Origin: an uncultured bacterium
GTDB lineage: Bacteria > Verrucomicrobiota > Kiritimatiellia > RFP12 > UBA1067
Reading direction: 5' to 3'
Length of the DNA stretch: 32,074 bases
Assembly (NCBI GenBank): GCA_902802945.1
Contig: CADCOC010000091.1
Span: 1 to 32,074 of the forward strand
The translations under genes and the position numbers were made by a program. This document shows positions 7,201 through 15,341 of this stretch, one piece after another; within the stretch, counting starts at the first letter, position 1, and the number at the start of each line of letters is the position of its first letter. The notes below the pieces were generated by a model. That model worked only from the letters and a program-made list of their open reading frames with translations. It was not told where the DNA came from and made no database searches.

Positions 7201-10200
7201 CCGGATTGGAAAGCCGCATGGTTCGCGTTCGACGAATTGCTGAAAATTGGCGGAGAATGGATGTACGATGTAATCTGTCAGTGGAACGGACTCATGCTTG
7301 TCAGTTCGGGACTCCACTACGCAGACGGCATTGTGACGACCGCTCCCGTGAATCTTTCGGGATCGTATGTCTCCGATGCGGCCTTGATGATTGCCCCCTA
7401 TTGGACCGAGAGCGTCACGAACAGCGTCTCGCCGACAATAAATGTGTTCAAGCAGGGGACTGGCGGCAACGTCCGTTACGCCATACAGTACACGGCTCTT
7501 GCGGCGGGCGGAACGAACACGGTATCGTTCCAGGCAGTGCTTGTGTTCACAAACGGGACATACAAGGCAACAGAGGTCTTGTATGGCAGGGACACGTCTG
7601 TCGAAGTAAACGGGATTGACGCCAGCATAGGCGTCCAGGACTCCGTCAATGGCGTCAATCAGTCCGTCGGCTTCAACCAATATGTGAGCCTGCCGACTTA
7701 TCAGGTGATGCAGTTCATACCCGGAACGGGAACGGACCCGCTCAACGAGATTGTAGATTCCGACGGGGATGGCCTTCCAGATGACTTAGAGAGGCAGATC
7801 GGCACCGATCCAAATCAGCCGGACACCGATGGGGACGGAATGCTCGACGGCTGGGAGCACAAGTACGGCTTCAATCCGATCGTCAACAACGATGACACGG
7901 ATGTCGATTCCGAAGCGACGAACGATTCGACCTGCGACGCCGACAACGACGGCCTTACAAACAAGCAGGAGGCCGATTGGGGGACCGATCCAAACGACGA
8001 TGACACGGACAACGACGGCGTCACCGACGGGCAGGAGGTCGAGAATTCAAGCGACCCCAACGACGACACGGACGGCGGGCGTCCGGCGAGCCGAGTTCCC
8101 GTCGATTTCCACTTTGGCGATCCAAGCGGAAGCCACTCCGAGAAGTACCGTCTCGTCGTAAAGCCGGAGAAAAATCCAGACGGCCAAAAACCTGTTTCCG
8201 GCGAAGAGCCAAAGACCTTCGAGTGGATAAACGCCGAATATGGCGAGTGCGAGACGAAGACGGCAATGCTTCTGCGCGGCTGGACGTATGAGGTACGGTT
8301 GTACCATGCGGGAACCGATCCTGAATACGACGATTCGCCGCGGCCGGACTACGACTACCGACTGTCTTGTTTCCCTCCGTCGTGCGTAGGTGTCGTCACG
8401 AACGACCCGCAGCGGCTGTTTGGCGAGAACAGCAACTCTGGAGACACCTTCGAGGCTGACGGCAAAAAGGCGGAAATCCTTGTTCTCGACGGGTGCGTTG
8501 TCGGTGACTATGACCGGAGGGACGGCTTCACGGAATACGACCTCTCGCGGGCGTATAGTGGCAAGCCGCTCCGACACTGGATCAATGACGACGACGACAA
8601 GGGCGACGAGAACGACAGCGCGAACGACATGCCCGGCGCGCAGGGGCTTCCGGCCGTCGAGCCGCAACCGTCGTCCGTACCGGGGGGGCCGCCGGTGTCC
8701 GGACCGCAGCCCTCCGGTGGTGCCTCGCGAGTGGCCGACTGGTGGAACGACCACGTGGACGGGAAATGCGACATCCTCGACTTCACCCCCGTGTGGATGG
8801 ACGTGGGCAAGGCTCTGGAGCAGCTTTCAAACTTCTTGGGCGACGACGGCGAATACGACCTCTACCTCTCCTGCGAGGACGGCTCGGTGAACGCCATCTG
8901 GACGTCGCTTACGACAAACAACGTCTCCGCGTTTCTCGCAACCCGCGTGACGGGATGCGGGGAGGAGCTGGGACAGGACCTCGAGTCGGCCACGACGGTT
9001 CCCCTGTCGGCGGAGGAGACGAAGGTACCGGATGCCATCCTGTCGGCAATGAGGAACGACAGGCGGCGCGGCATCTTCCTGATCGAGGGGCGCAAGGTGA
9101 AAGACAGGGATATCGCCACCTCGCCCATCGTCCTGCGCTGCTACAGGCGTCCGCGGGCGTCGGACGCGCAGCCTCTGTTAGAGTTCAGGTTGCCGCTCTC
9201 GATCTCGCCCGTGGAGGACATGTACCGCTGGAAGAACCTGCGGTACCCTGCGGGGGAGGAGGGGCTTTACATGCCCGACCGAACCGGCTCGCCGACAAAC
9301 TTCCCTGACGGGGATACGGACGGGAATAACGTCATCTTCCTGCACGGGGCGAACGTATCCGAGTCGGAGGCCCGCGCGTGGATGTCGGAGATGTTCAAGC
9401 GCTTCCGTCAGACGGGATGCCGGGCGAGGTTCCACGGCGTGACGTGGCGGTCGAACATCGGGGCGACGGGCGCGAACTACCAGGAGAACGTGTCGAACGC
9501 CTTTGTGACCGCCACGTGGCTTGCCGACTACGCGTCGATGCAGGTCGGCGGGCGGAAGGTGTTCGTGGCACATTCGCTTGGCAACGTCGTCGTGTCGTCC
9601 GCCATCGCGGACTGCGGGATGCCGGCCGACGCCTACTTCATGTGCAACGCGGCGGTGCCTTCCGAGGCGCTCTATCCCGATGCGCCAACGGACAGCCGGC
9701 TCGTACACAAGGACTGGGCGGACTACCCCGCCGCGCTCTACTCGTGCAACTGGCACGAAAACTTCCCCGCGAACGACTCTCGTCGAAAACTGACGTGGAA
9801 CGGACGGTTCACGAACATCCTCGACAAGGCCTTCAACCTATACTCCAGCGGCGACCATGCCTTTGAGCTGTTCAGCAGCGGCAATCCGCATTTCTGGAGC
9901 GGGCTCGGTTCCGTCAATTACTTCGCGGAGCGGTACTGCTGGCAGAAGCAGGAACTCGGCAAGGGCTGCCTGCCGTCCGCCAATCCGCTGGGGAAGACGG
10001 ACTGGGCCGGCTGGGGCTTCGAGAATAACTGGAAGGGCACGCGGCGGAAGCGTCCTGTGCCCCAGCCCGGCGAAACTCTCTCGCCGCAGGAGCTCGCGCA
10101 ATACCCGGCCTTCCGCCACTCGCCGTCGTGGATGAACTCGCCCGAACTCTCCCAGCTCCAGATTGACTCCATGCTCGCCCAAGGCATCCCGACCATCACC

Positions 10201-10410
10201 CCGGCGGTTGGTAATCAAGAGTTGGGGGCCGTATTTGTCGCACAAAATCGCAAGCGGAATCTTGATAGTATGGCTTTTAAGCCTAATGATTGGCCCAACA
10301 GAGGTCGCGATTGGAAAACCCGCTGGCTTCACAGCGACATGAAAGATGTAGCATATTTCTACAATTACATGTTGTATCAATTTATAGTTGAGCAAGGAGG
10401 ATTAAAATGA
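4279..10410 (+). CDS. Giant exported protein with calcium-binding repeats and C-terminal alpha/beta hydrolase
   Basis: 2043 residues. Two hydrophobic segments (about 8-26 and 44-60) precede an exported body; M41 (nt 4399) is an alternative start giving a plain signal peptide. About 22 thrombospondin type 3-like calcium repeats (D-T-D-G-D-G-L-x-D-G-x-E, G-T-D-P) lie in three blocks, roughly 335-528, 744-949 and 1160-1266. Between the blocks are beta-rich domains with a nidogen-like pattern (N-G-K-L-H-L, then I-M-V-A-P-Y-W-D-D). Residues about 1685-1870 form an alpha/beta hydrolase: F-L-H-G near H1689, the nucleophile elbow A-H-S-L-G-N with S1766, and a possible catalytic D1859 or H1860. The substrate is unknown; an extracellular lipase or esterase is plausible. 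The last ~70 codons are distinctly AT-richer. The stop overlaps the next start by ATGA. Confidence 0.85.
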   Translation: MISKIFTEVLVVLAVGLGIAGVCLWFHEHGVCPVGSLKKNMRNLSIVGICALALWAMPFIQYGSTKGGNGGMTNVQMVVGPGAGTLTLVGDPPVVDEWENFTPVTSTNTTRTLTGDDFRRGFVLVCVGTNETHDFSAPSNAVVCADWRAFGAAEDWIYLAFEDWAFRLGTNEVDRLRVFSYGKIDPLVPDPTGIVATNNWFAPFVASFEIVPEANWQLISTGGTPVVPVNGQDARSPSQFWHYVTPSNTLQMTWQNAPLESDTNTPVSIQMELWPDGRFAYRYDLSRCGGTGTTGVPPVASAVIGASFGGNGWITNAIPTNVTSLAFYPLSPEDATDPDRDGDGLAAIDELFVYFTDPGRADTDEDGLDDPGEIAAGTDPWNPDTDGDGIYDADEVSLGTTPLSPDSDSDGLGDGDELCRHGTDPLLADTDGDGLPDVAEVTGTTNPTKADTDGDGLNDAAEFQQGTSPVNPDTDGDGAPDGWEIANCANPLVADTDGDGLLDGIEMKLGSSPLRADSDGDGFGDFEALTSNAWVEVASASAVTLFAAPAEGKLDDAIVTTNLPFVVEIGGFGFDRVSVDTNGKLHLIPTNGTPISSYAYGNLNPAGIAPNADDIMVAPYWDDLVLRPDLASLVRIGTDTSNGCVVVDYLGMGLYGDYDTNVSLSCQVVLSNDTNFPIRINYQSVSTNMAGGSATIGVFDRRRPSCKDRARCQSLVWSYNREDAVWPGLSLGFRFGIGTDPLNADTDGDGLNDGDEFDIGTDPMNPDTDGDGLADGAEIAACASPFVSDTDGDGMPDAWEVRYSLNPNYRNDTSADADHDGLSNLLEFQIGSSPRDSDTDGDERSDYDEYHNGTSLVLKDTDGDGLDDKDEYQRGTSGTNPDSDNDGLPDGWEVKYNLNPKYSGGIYGASGDPDSDGLTNAEELELGTNPMAKDTDGDGLDDGEEVGCRRRRYAADDEWAASSNGWTAVTIETDPDWKAAWFAFDELLKIGGEWMYDVICQWNGLMLVSSGLHYADGIVTTAPVNLSGSYVSDAALMIAPYWTESVTNSVSPTINVFKQGTGGNVRYAIQYTALAAGGTNTVSFQAVLVFTNGTYKATEVLYGRDTSVEVNGIDASIGVQDSVNGVNQSVGFNQYVSLPTYQVMQFIPGTGTDPLNEIVDSDGDGLPDDLERQIGTDPNQPDTDGDGMLDGWEHKYGFNPIVNNDDTDVDSEATNDSTCDADNDGLTNKQEADWGTDPNDDDTDNDGVTDGQEVENSSDPNDDTDGGRPASRVPVDFHFGDPSGSHSEKYRLVVKPEKNPDGQKPVSGEEPKTFEWINAEYGECETKTAMLLRGWTYEVRLYHAGTDPEYDDSPRPDYDYRLSCFPPSCVGVVTNDPQRLFGENSNSGDTFEADGKKAEILVLDGCVVGDYDRRDGFTEYDLSRAYSGKPLRHWINDDDDKGDENDSANDMPGAQGLPAVEPQPSSVPGGPPVSGPQPSGGASRVADWWNDHVDGKCDILDFTPVWMDVGKALEQLSNFLGDDGEYDLYLSCEDGSVNAIWTSLTTNNVSAFLATRVTGCGEELGQDLESATTVPLSAEETKVPDAILSAMRNDRRRGIFLIEGRKVKDRDIATSPIVLRCYRRPRASDAQPLLEFRLPLSISPVEDMYRWKNLRYPAGEEGLYMPDRTGSPTNFPDGDTDGNNVIFLHGANVSESEARAWMSEMFKRFRQTGCRARFHGVTWRSNIGATGANYQENVSNAFVTATWLADYASMQVGGRKVFVAHSLGNVVVSSAIADCGMPADAYFMCNAAVPSEALYPDAPTDSRLVHKDWADYPAALYSCNWHENFPANDSRRKLTWNGRFTNILDKAFNLYSSGDHAFELFSSGNPHFWSGLGSVNYFAERYCWQKQELGKGCLPSANPLGKTDWAGWGFENNWKGTRRKRPVPQPGETLSPQELAQYPAFRHSPSWMNSPELSQLQIDSMLAQGIPTITPAVGNQELGAVFVAQNRKRNLDSMAFKPNDWPNRGRDWKTRWLHSDMKDVAYFYNYMLYQFIVEQGGLK
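4937..4992 (+). repeat. Two tandem 28-bp REP units inside the coding sequence
   Basis: Unit 1 has arms CAACGGGCG (4937-4945) and CGCCCGTTG (4949-4957), loop GGA and tail TCCCAGT. Unit 2, directly abutting, has arms GAACGGGCA (4965-4973) and TGCCCGTTC (4977-4985), loop AGA and the same tail TCCCAGT (4986-4992). They are translated in frame within the giant protein (T-G-G-T-P-V-V-P-V ... G-Q-D-A-R-S-P-S). The stems differ by compensating changes. Confidence 0.8.
5149..5176 (-). repeat. Inverted 28-bp REP unit inside the coding sequence
   Basis: This segment is the exact reverse complement, over 28 bp, of 4937-4964. It is also translated in frame (T-G-T-T-G-V-P-P-V-A-S). Such T-G-V-P-P-V and G-x-D-A-R-x-P peptides are the usual signature of palindromic repeats that have entered genes. 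Confidence 0.8.
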
Positions 10411-11399
10411 ACTTGTGTAAATTCTGTAGTCTTACGATGACTATTGCCTTGATGACGTGTTCTTGCGCGGGGGCAACACCTCGTGAACGTGCAGAGTTGT
10501 ACGGAGCACGGGCAGAAATACTCGTTCATGTCATTGATGATAATGGAACAACAGTCTCGAATGCTGATGTTCAGATTTATTTCGGGATGTCGGTTAGAGA
10601 AGGTAAAACGGCCAAGGGGCAGAGCGATACATTGGGAAGGTTTAGTGCAAGGGGAGATACAACAGGCGAAGTGTATGTGAACGTAACGAAGTCTGGGTTC
10701 TACGAATCAGCAGAGAAAATAGAATTGGTTGCCGACAAAATGCGCGAAGTCGTACATGGTAGATGGATGCCCAAGGAAATATGCACCAATATCGTTATAC
10801 GGGCTATCGGTAAACCAGTAGAACTTATAACATCGCAGTTTAGTAAAGATTATCAAATTGCCGAGAGGGGAGAATGGATAGGTTTTGATTTAGAAAAGAT
10901 GGATTGGGTGAATCCTAAAGGGAGGGGAAGAGTTGTTGACTTTGAGGTTCTGTACGAGTCAGACGGAAAACGGTTATTTGATTTTACGGGTGCCAAGCTA
11001 CATGTGAGGTTTGTTCGGCCATTTGATGGAGCTTACAGACGACGGTTAAATAAGATCAGCAAAATGCAAACCGATCCTGCCGCAGACACGAATGCTGTAT
11101 ATGCGTCAGAGCTGAATTTCTACGTTGAGAAGGCCCAGAATAAGACATGGCTTTCAAATAAGTTGAGCAAGGACGAATTCCTAGTGTTGAGAACTCGTTC
11201 ACGAATTGATGAAAAGGGAAAATTCATCGGGGCGCATTACTCCTTGATAAAGGGCGACTGGACTTTTGGATGGAGTTGGGATTCTTTTGGATGTATGGGT
11301 TTTCGGTCATTCTTCAACCCGACCTTCAACGACCCCAACCTCGAAGAGATGAACATCTACAACACGCCTAACTTCAGGACGATCGGTGGAGTGAAGTGA
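10407..11399 (+). CDS. Exported hypothetical protein with a carboxypeptidase-regulatory-like domain
   Basis: A 330-residue protein. The N-terminal signal peptide ends in L-M-T-C-S-C-A-G, a possible though imperfect lipobox, so it may be lipid-anchored. Residues about 35-90 (A-E-I-L-V-H-V-I-D-D-N-G-T-T-V-S-N-A-D-V, ending G-E-V-Y-V-N-V-T-K-S-G-F-Y) look like a beta-sandwich of the carboxypeptidase regulatory-like type. The rest is unrecognised, with aromatic-rich stretches near the end. A strong AAGGAGG (10394-10400) and the ATGA overlap show coupling to the giant hydrolase gene. Its composition is clearly more AT-rich than the upstream 6 kb. It may be an accessory or protective partner of the hydrolase; that role is only a guess from position. 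Confidence 0.72.
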   Translation: MNLCKFCSLTMTIALMTCSCAGATPRERAELYGARAEILVHVIDDNGTTVSNADVQIYFGMSVREGKTAKGQSDTLGRFSARGDTTGEVYVNVTKSGFYESAEKIELVADKMREVVHGRWMPKEICTNIVIRAIGKPVELITSQFSKDYQIAERGEWIGFDLEKMDWVNPKGRGRVVDFEVLYESDGKRLFDFTGAKLHVRFVRPFDGAYRRRLNKISKMQTDPAADTNAVYASELNFYVEKAQNKTWLSNKLSKDEFLVLRTRSRIDEKGKFIGAHYSLIKGDWTFGWSWDSFGCMGFRSFFNPTFNDPNLEEMNIYNTPNFRTIGGVK

Positions 11400-11595
11400 G
11401 AACCTCCATTTGCTACAATCTTGGGGGATTTCTCCAACCTGATCGCCAAAAGAGCTTGAGTAGTATTATGCAATGTCTTGTGAGACTAGAAAGATTGCTA
11501 TCTTTACAATTGACAAAATGCGCAGGGGATGGCAAAATATCACTTATGTTTTTTGCGGGTAAAAGGCATTGGCAATTTAAAGAGAGGAAACAGGC
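11400..11595 (+). promoter_or_regulatory. AT-rich intergenic region with a candidate promoter
   Basis: A consensus -35 TTGACA lies at 11510-11515; 17 bp on is CAAAAT (11533-11538), a weak -10. A second possible -10, TACAAT, lies at about 11415-11420. A 67-codon open frame here has no recognisable content and I do not call it. The ribosome-binding site AGAGGA for the next gene is at the right edge. Confidence 0.35.
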
Positions 11596-12066
11596 ATGAA
11601 GAAGAACGTGATTCGCGTGGCGGTGGCCGCGCTTCTGGTGTGCGCGGCGGGAACGGCGCGGGCCGTGCCGACGGACGGCGGCGAATGGGTGATCGGCGCG
11701 GGCGAGACGGAACTGCTCGGCACGTCGGCGACGATCTCGCTCATCACGGGCTATGCATGGTACACGGCGAACGACAGGAGTGAACGAGATCCCTCCGCAT
11801 GGCGTCTGCAGGGCAGCAACGACGGTGGCACGATCAACTCGTTCCGTCCGGCGGCGGGTGGTACGCTCGAACTCGTGAACTTCCCGGCGGAAGTCACACG
11901 CTTCTCCGGCTACGAGGTGCCGATCACGGTCACAGACGTCCAGGATGCGGCGAACCTCCGCAGCTGGACGGTGACGGTCAACGGCGTGAGGCGTGCAGCA
12001 AAGGTGACCTACCGTGACGGCAAGATCATGCTGCTGAGCGGCGGCACGTACGTCATCGTCCGCTAG
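11596..12066 (+). CDS. Short exported protein, probable deleted relative of the discoidin surface proteins
   Basis: 156 residues with a signal peptide (M-K-K-N-V-I-R-V-A-V-A-A-L-L-V-C-A-A-G-T-A-R-A). The middle contains S-A-W-R-L-Q-G-S-N-D-G-G, the same string type as the discoidin domains of the next gene (W-x-F-x-G-S-N-D-G-G). The end has W-T-V-T-V-N-G and finishes I-M-L-L-S-G-G-T-Y-V-I-V-R, resembling the end of the next protein (I-I-V-K). About 17 nt of the signal region (GCCGCGCTTCTGGTGTG) are identical in both genes. It therefore looks like a shortened paralogue that keeps the two ends and one partial domain. It probably sits at the cell surface or is secreted; function unknown. Confidence 0.66.
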   Translation: MKKNVIRVAVAALLVCAAGTARAVPTDGGEWVIGAGETELLGTSATISLITGYAWYTANDRSERDPSAWRLQGSNDGGTINSFRPAAGGTLELVNFPAEVTRFSGYEVPITVTDVQDAANLRSWTVTVNGVRRAAKVTYRDGKIMLLSGGTYVIVR

Positions 12067-12121
12067 GCGGACGAATGGGAGACAAAATTCGACAGTTTGG
12101 TGGAATCGGGGGAAATACGAA

Positions 12122-15100
12122 ATGAAGACTATGCAAAAAAGGAAGCCGATGTGCGGCAGGATCGCCGCGCTTCTGGTGTGTGCTGCAACAGCGGCGGCGT
12201 ATGCCGATACGACCATTGCGAACAACATCACGCTCACGGCGGACGCCGACTGGCGCGCGGACGGCGTCGTCACGGTCCCGCAGGGCGTGACGGTCGATCT
12301 GAACGGCCACACGCTCTGGGTCTCCGGCCTCGCGGGCGCGGGCACGTTCACGTCGGCCGTTCCCGACCCGACGACGTTCGACCTCACGACGGCGCAGATG
12401 GACGCCACGCGCGTCAAGTCCTACTCCGGCGGAACGGACCAGGCGCTCGGCACGGAGTTCACATTCACCATCCAGCCCGCCTGGAAGCTGTTCGCGGACT
12501 ATGAGTCGTATGACTTTGTGGCCAATCATCGGGCGATCACAGCGTTTGACTCTTCGAATCCGACACCTGTTGACATAGTCTATGAGTTTGACTCCGCCAC
12601 GACCTTGAACGCCTACAAAATCCAGGTGACAAGTATAGAGGACACCTATCTCGGCCGTGCGCCGAAGACCTGGAAGTTTTTCGGCTCTGTCTCAGGGGAG
12701 GACAACACCTGGGTGGAGCTGGATTCCCGGGAGAACGTCACGGACTGGGCGATCTACGAGAATCGGCAGTTCACGTTTTTCAATGACAATGCATACAAGT
12801 ACTATCGACTTAGAATCCTTGCAAACGGAGGCGGCGCATCTGGCTCTGTGCTTGAGTTCTTCAAGCTCGAGTACGGGAGAGTGCAGAACCAGGTGCGGCT
12901 CGTCCCGTCGCAAAATGATGGTTTCGCCGCAGCGTCGAACGCCGTCTCCGGCACGGCGAAGTTCGTTGTCGCAGGCGGGAAGATCTCCGCCAACGTGGAC
13001 CTTCGCGGACTCGGAAAGGTGACGCTGGGGGCCGACGAAATGCTGGACCTCGCAGGTCATTACCTGAAAGTCCACGCCATCGACGGCACGGGGAAGGTGA
13101 GGACATCCGACGTTTCCGAGTTTGCAGACCTCACGTCGCCAAGCGACAGGACGCGTGCCACTTCCACCGTGAATGGAACGGTAGTGGTCATGGCAGGCAA
13201 CGACAAATATCCCGCAAGCGCAGCGTTTGACGACGATACCACCACAAGAACGACTGGAGACGCCGCTAATCCCTGCTCTTTTGTTTTCTGCAATGACTTT
13301 TCATCTAACGGGCTGGAGATAAACTACGATTTCGGCGAGGCGACGTACGTCAACCGCTACAGAATATATGGCTCGGGTTCGACCATGTACACAAGCGTCC
13401 CCAAGTCCTGGGCATTCGAGGGGTCGAATGACGGCGGCACGACATGGACGACGCTTGACTCCCGTTTCGGACAGTCCCTTCCGTTTGCCGCGTATGCCGA
13501 CTATACCTTCGACAACAGCGAATCGTACAGCAAATACCGTCTGCGCATCACGGCTGTAGCGGGAACAGGCCAAGATGCGGCAAAGTGCTACATCTACGAA
13601 CTGGAATTCGGAGCGATTCCGTACAACGCAATCTACCTCGATCCTACAGGAGTCGCGGCATCCGACTTCTCTGGCATCGCCGTTGCGGGGGACGCGCACT
13701 TTGCCATTGCCGAGGGCGATGCCATTGTCCTTTCGGATAACCTGAATCTTTCCAAGTTTGCCATTGACGGCACGATTGACCTGCGGGGACACACGCTTAC
13801 GGTTGACCGGCTGGAAGGTCGTGGAACGATTACCGACACGCTTTCGTCGCCGGACAAGACGGATTCCGACGCCACGCGCGTCTGCTCGCCGAACACGTAC
13901 TTCAGCTCAAACGCGGGCACGGCGAAGGACGCCTTTGCAAACGAGATTGAACCCAGCAGGACTGGCATACGCGTCATGGCCGAGGAGTCTCAGCTGCCGA
14001 TCGTCATCGACTACGACTTCAGGACGGCGACGGTCGTGGACTCGTACCGACTGACCGCTGGCGACAACGTGAGACGCGCGCCGGGCGAATGGGAGCTTTT
14101 TGGCTCCAACGACGATGCGGCGTACATGTCCGTGCTTTGCGAACGCCACGCCGTACCGCTACTACCGCATGAGGTTTACGAAGAGCGCGGTACAGGGCAA
14201 CGGGTTCCTTACGTTCTGGAAGCTCCAGTACTGCAACACGGCGGACCGCGGGCATCTGCGCATCGTCGTGCCGGATGGACCTGCTGCCTACAACAGGACT
14301 GTTTCGCTCACCGGGAATCTCCGCCTCGTCAAGGATGGGGCCGGCATCTTTGTCGCCATGAAAACGGGCCAGACGTACAACGGCGGCACGGATGTCGTTG
14401 CAGGCAGGCTGACGCTTGGCGCGCAGGGAGACACGATGCCTCTCGGAGCGCGAGACGGCGACATCACCGTCCGCAAGAACGCGCTTGTCGATCTGAACGG
14501 GAATGCCAACTTCCAGTGGTATGGATTCACGCTTGACGGCGGCACGTTAAAGCACAGAGGGACAGCTTACAACTCCTTGACGCCCATGTTAAAGCGAATG
14601 CGCCTTACTGACGATTCTGTTTTGGTTGTCGAGAATGACTACGGCTTCGTCGGAGAGAATAATGTGGATGCGCAGACCTTCGTCGATCTTGGAGGTCACA
14701 CGCTTGAAATCCAGCTTTCCACGGGCAAGTATTTCCGCAACTACAACACGACATACCTCAACGGCACTGTTGCAATCACAAGCGGAACTGGTTGGTTCCT
14801 GACTGGCGGCAACTATGTGACGGCGACGAACGTCGATTTCAAGGTGAATTGCGCGTTGGATGTCGCGTCGCCGTTCCAGGTGCGCGGGTATGAGGCGAAT
14901 TTCTATTCTACAACGTCGAACAATCGAGACGCTCCGATGAACGTATCGGGCGTGTTCAAGCCGACCGTTGCGGCGTACTACGGCTGCACGATGCTGGCGG
15001 GCTCGACGATGGATCTGACGGCGTGGCCGAAGACGGCCGGGTGGCCGATGGCGTCCGCGTTCACGACAGGCAAGACCAACCTCGAGTTTGCTGACAGCGG

Positions 15101-15323
15101 CGAGATCACGGTGAACCTCGCCGGGCGCGACGACCTGAAGGCGCTTGCGCGGTCGGCGAATCCGCACCTCTTCACATGGACGGTTGCTGACGGCGCTCCA
15201 GTTGTCCCCGGCGCAGATTTCGTGCTTGATCCCGCGACAGCTGCAGCGGGCTTTAGGGTGCGGAAGGGTTCGACCGGCCTGAAGCTGATTTACACCAAAG
15301 GCATGATGATTATCGTCAAGTAG
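12122..15323 (+). pseudogene. Large discoidin/beta-strand surface protein, frameshifted at about 14132-14138
   Basis: The first frame runs from ATG 12122 and is correct to about residue 671. It carries a signal peptide, then three F5/8 type C (discoidin)-like domains (about 110-250, 345-500 and 590-), each with R-A-P-x-x-W and F-x-G-S-N-D and ending Y-R-L-R-I. In the third domain the frame changes: after S-N-D-D-A-A-Y-M-S-V-L it degenerates and stops at 14536. A second frame resumes with F-A-N-A-T-P-Y-R-Y-Y-R-M-R-F at 14136 and continues to 15323. The second part has autotransporter-like beta-strand repeats (L-V-K-D-G-A-G, then Y-N-G-G-T-D-V-V-A-G-R-L-T-L-G) and ends I-I-V-K. Compared with domain 2, about 19 residues are missing at the junction, so a short out-of-frame deletion is likely. 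The intact product would be about 1066 residues plus the lost part and probably bound surface glycans. Confidence 0.78.
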
Positions 15324-15341
15324 CGTGGTGCGATTGCAGGG

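Noticed and set aside
5281..8075. Many near-identical GACACGGACGGCGACGG strings that could suggest a CRISPR or satellite array
   Set aside because: They are spaced irregularly within one reading frame and encode the D-T-D-G-D-G calcium-binding repeats; there are no unique spacers of constant length and no cas genes.
11396..11599. A 67-codon frame after the exported protein gene
   Set aside because: It lies over the candidate promoter, runs into the next ribosome-binding site and shows no domain or signal peptide.
14100..14140. Programmed ribosomal frameshift in the discoidin protein
   Set aside because: No slippery heptamer is seen, and about 19 expected residues are absent at the junction, which points to deletion.
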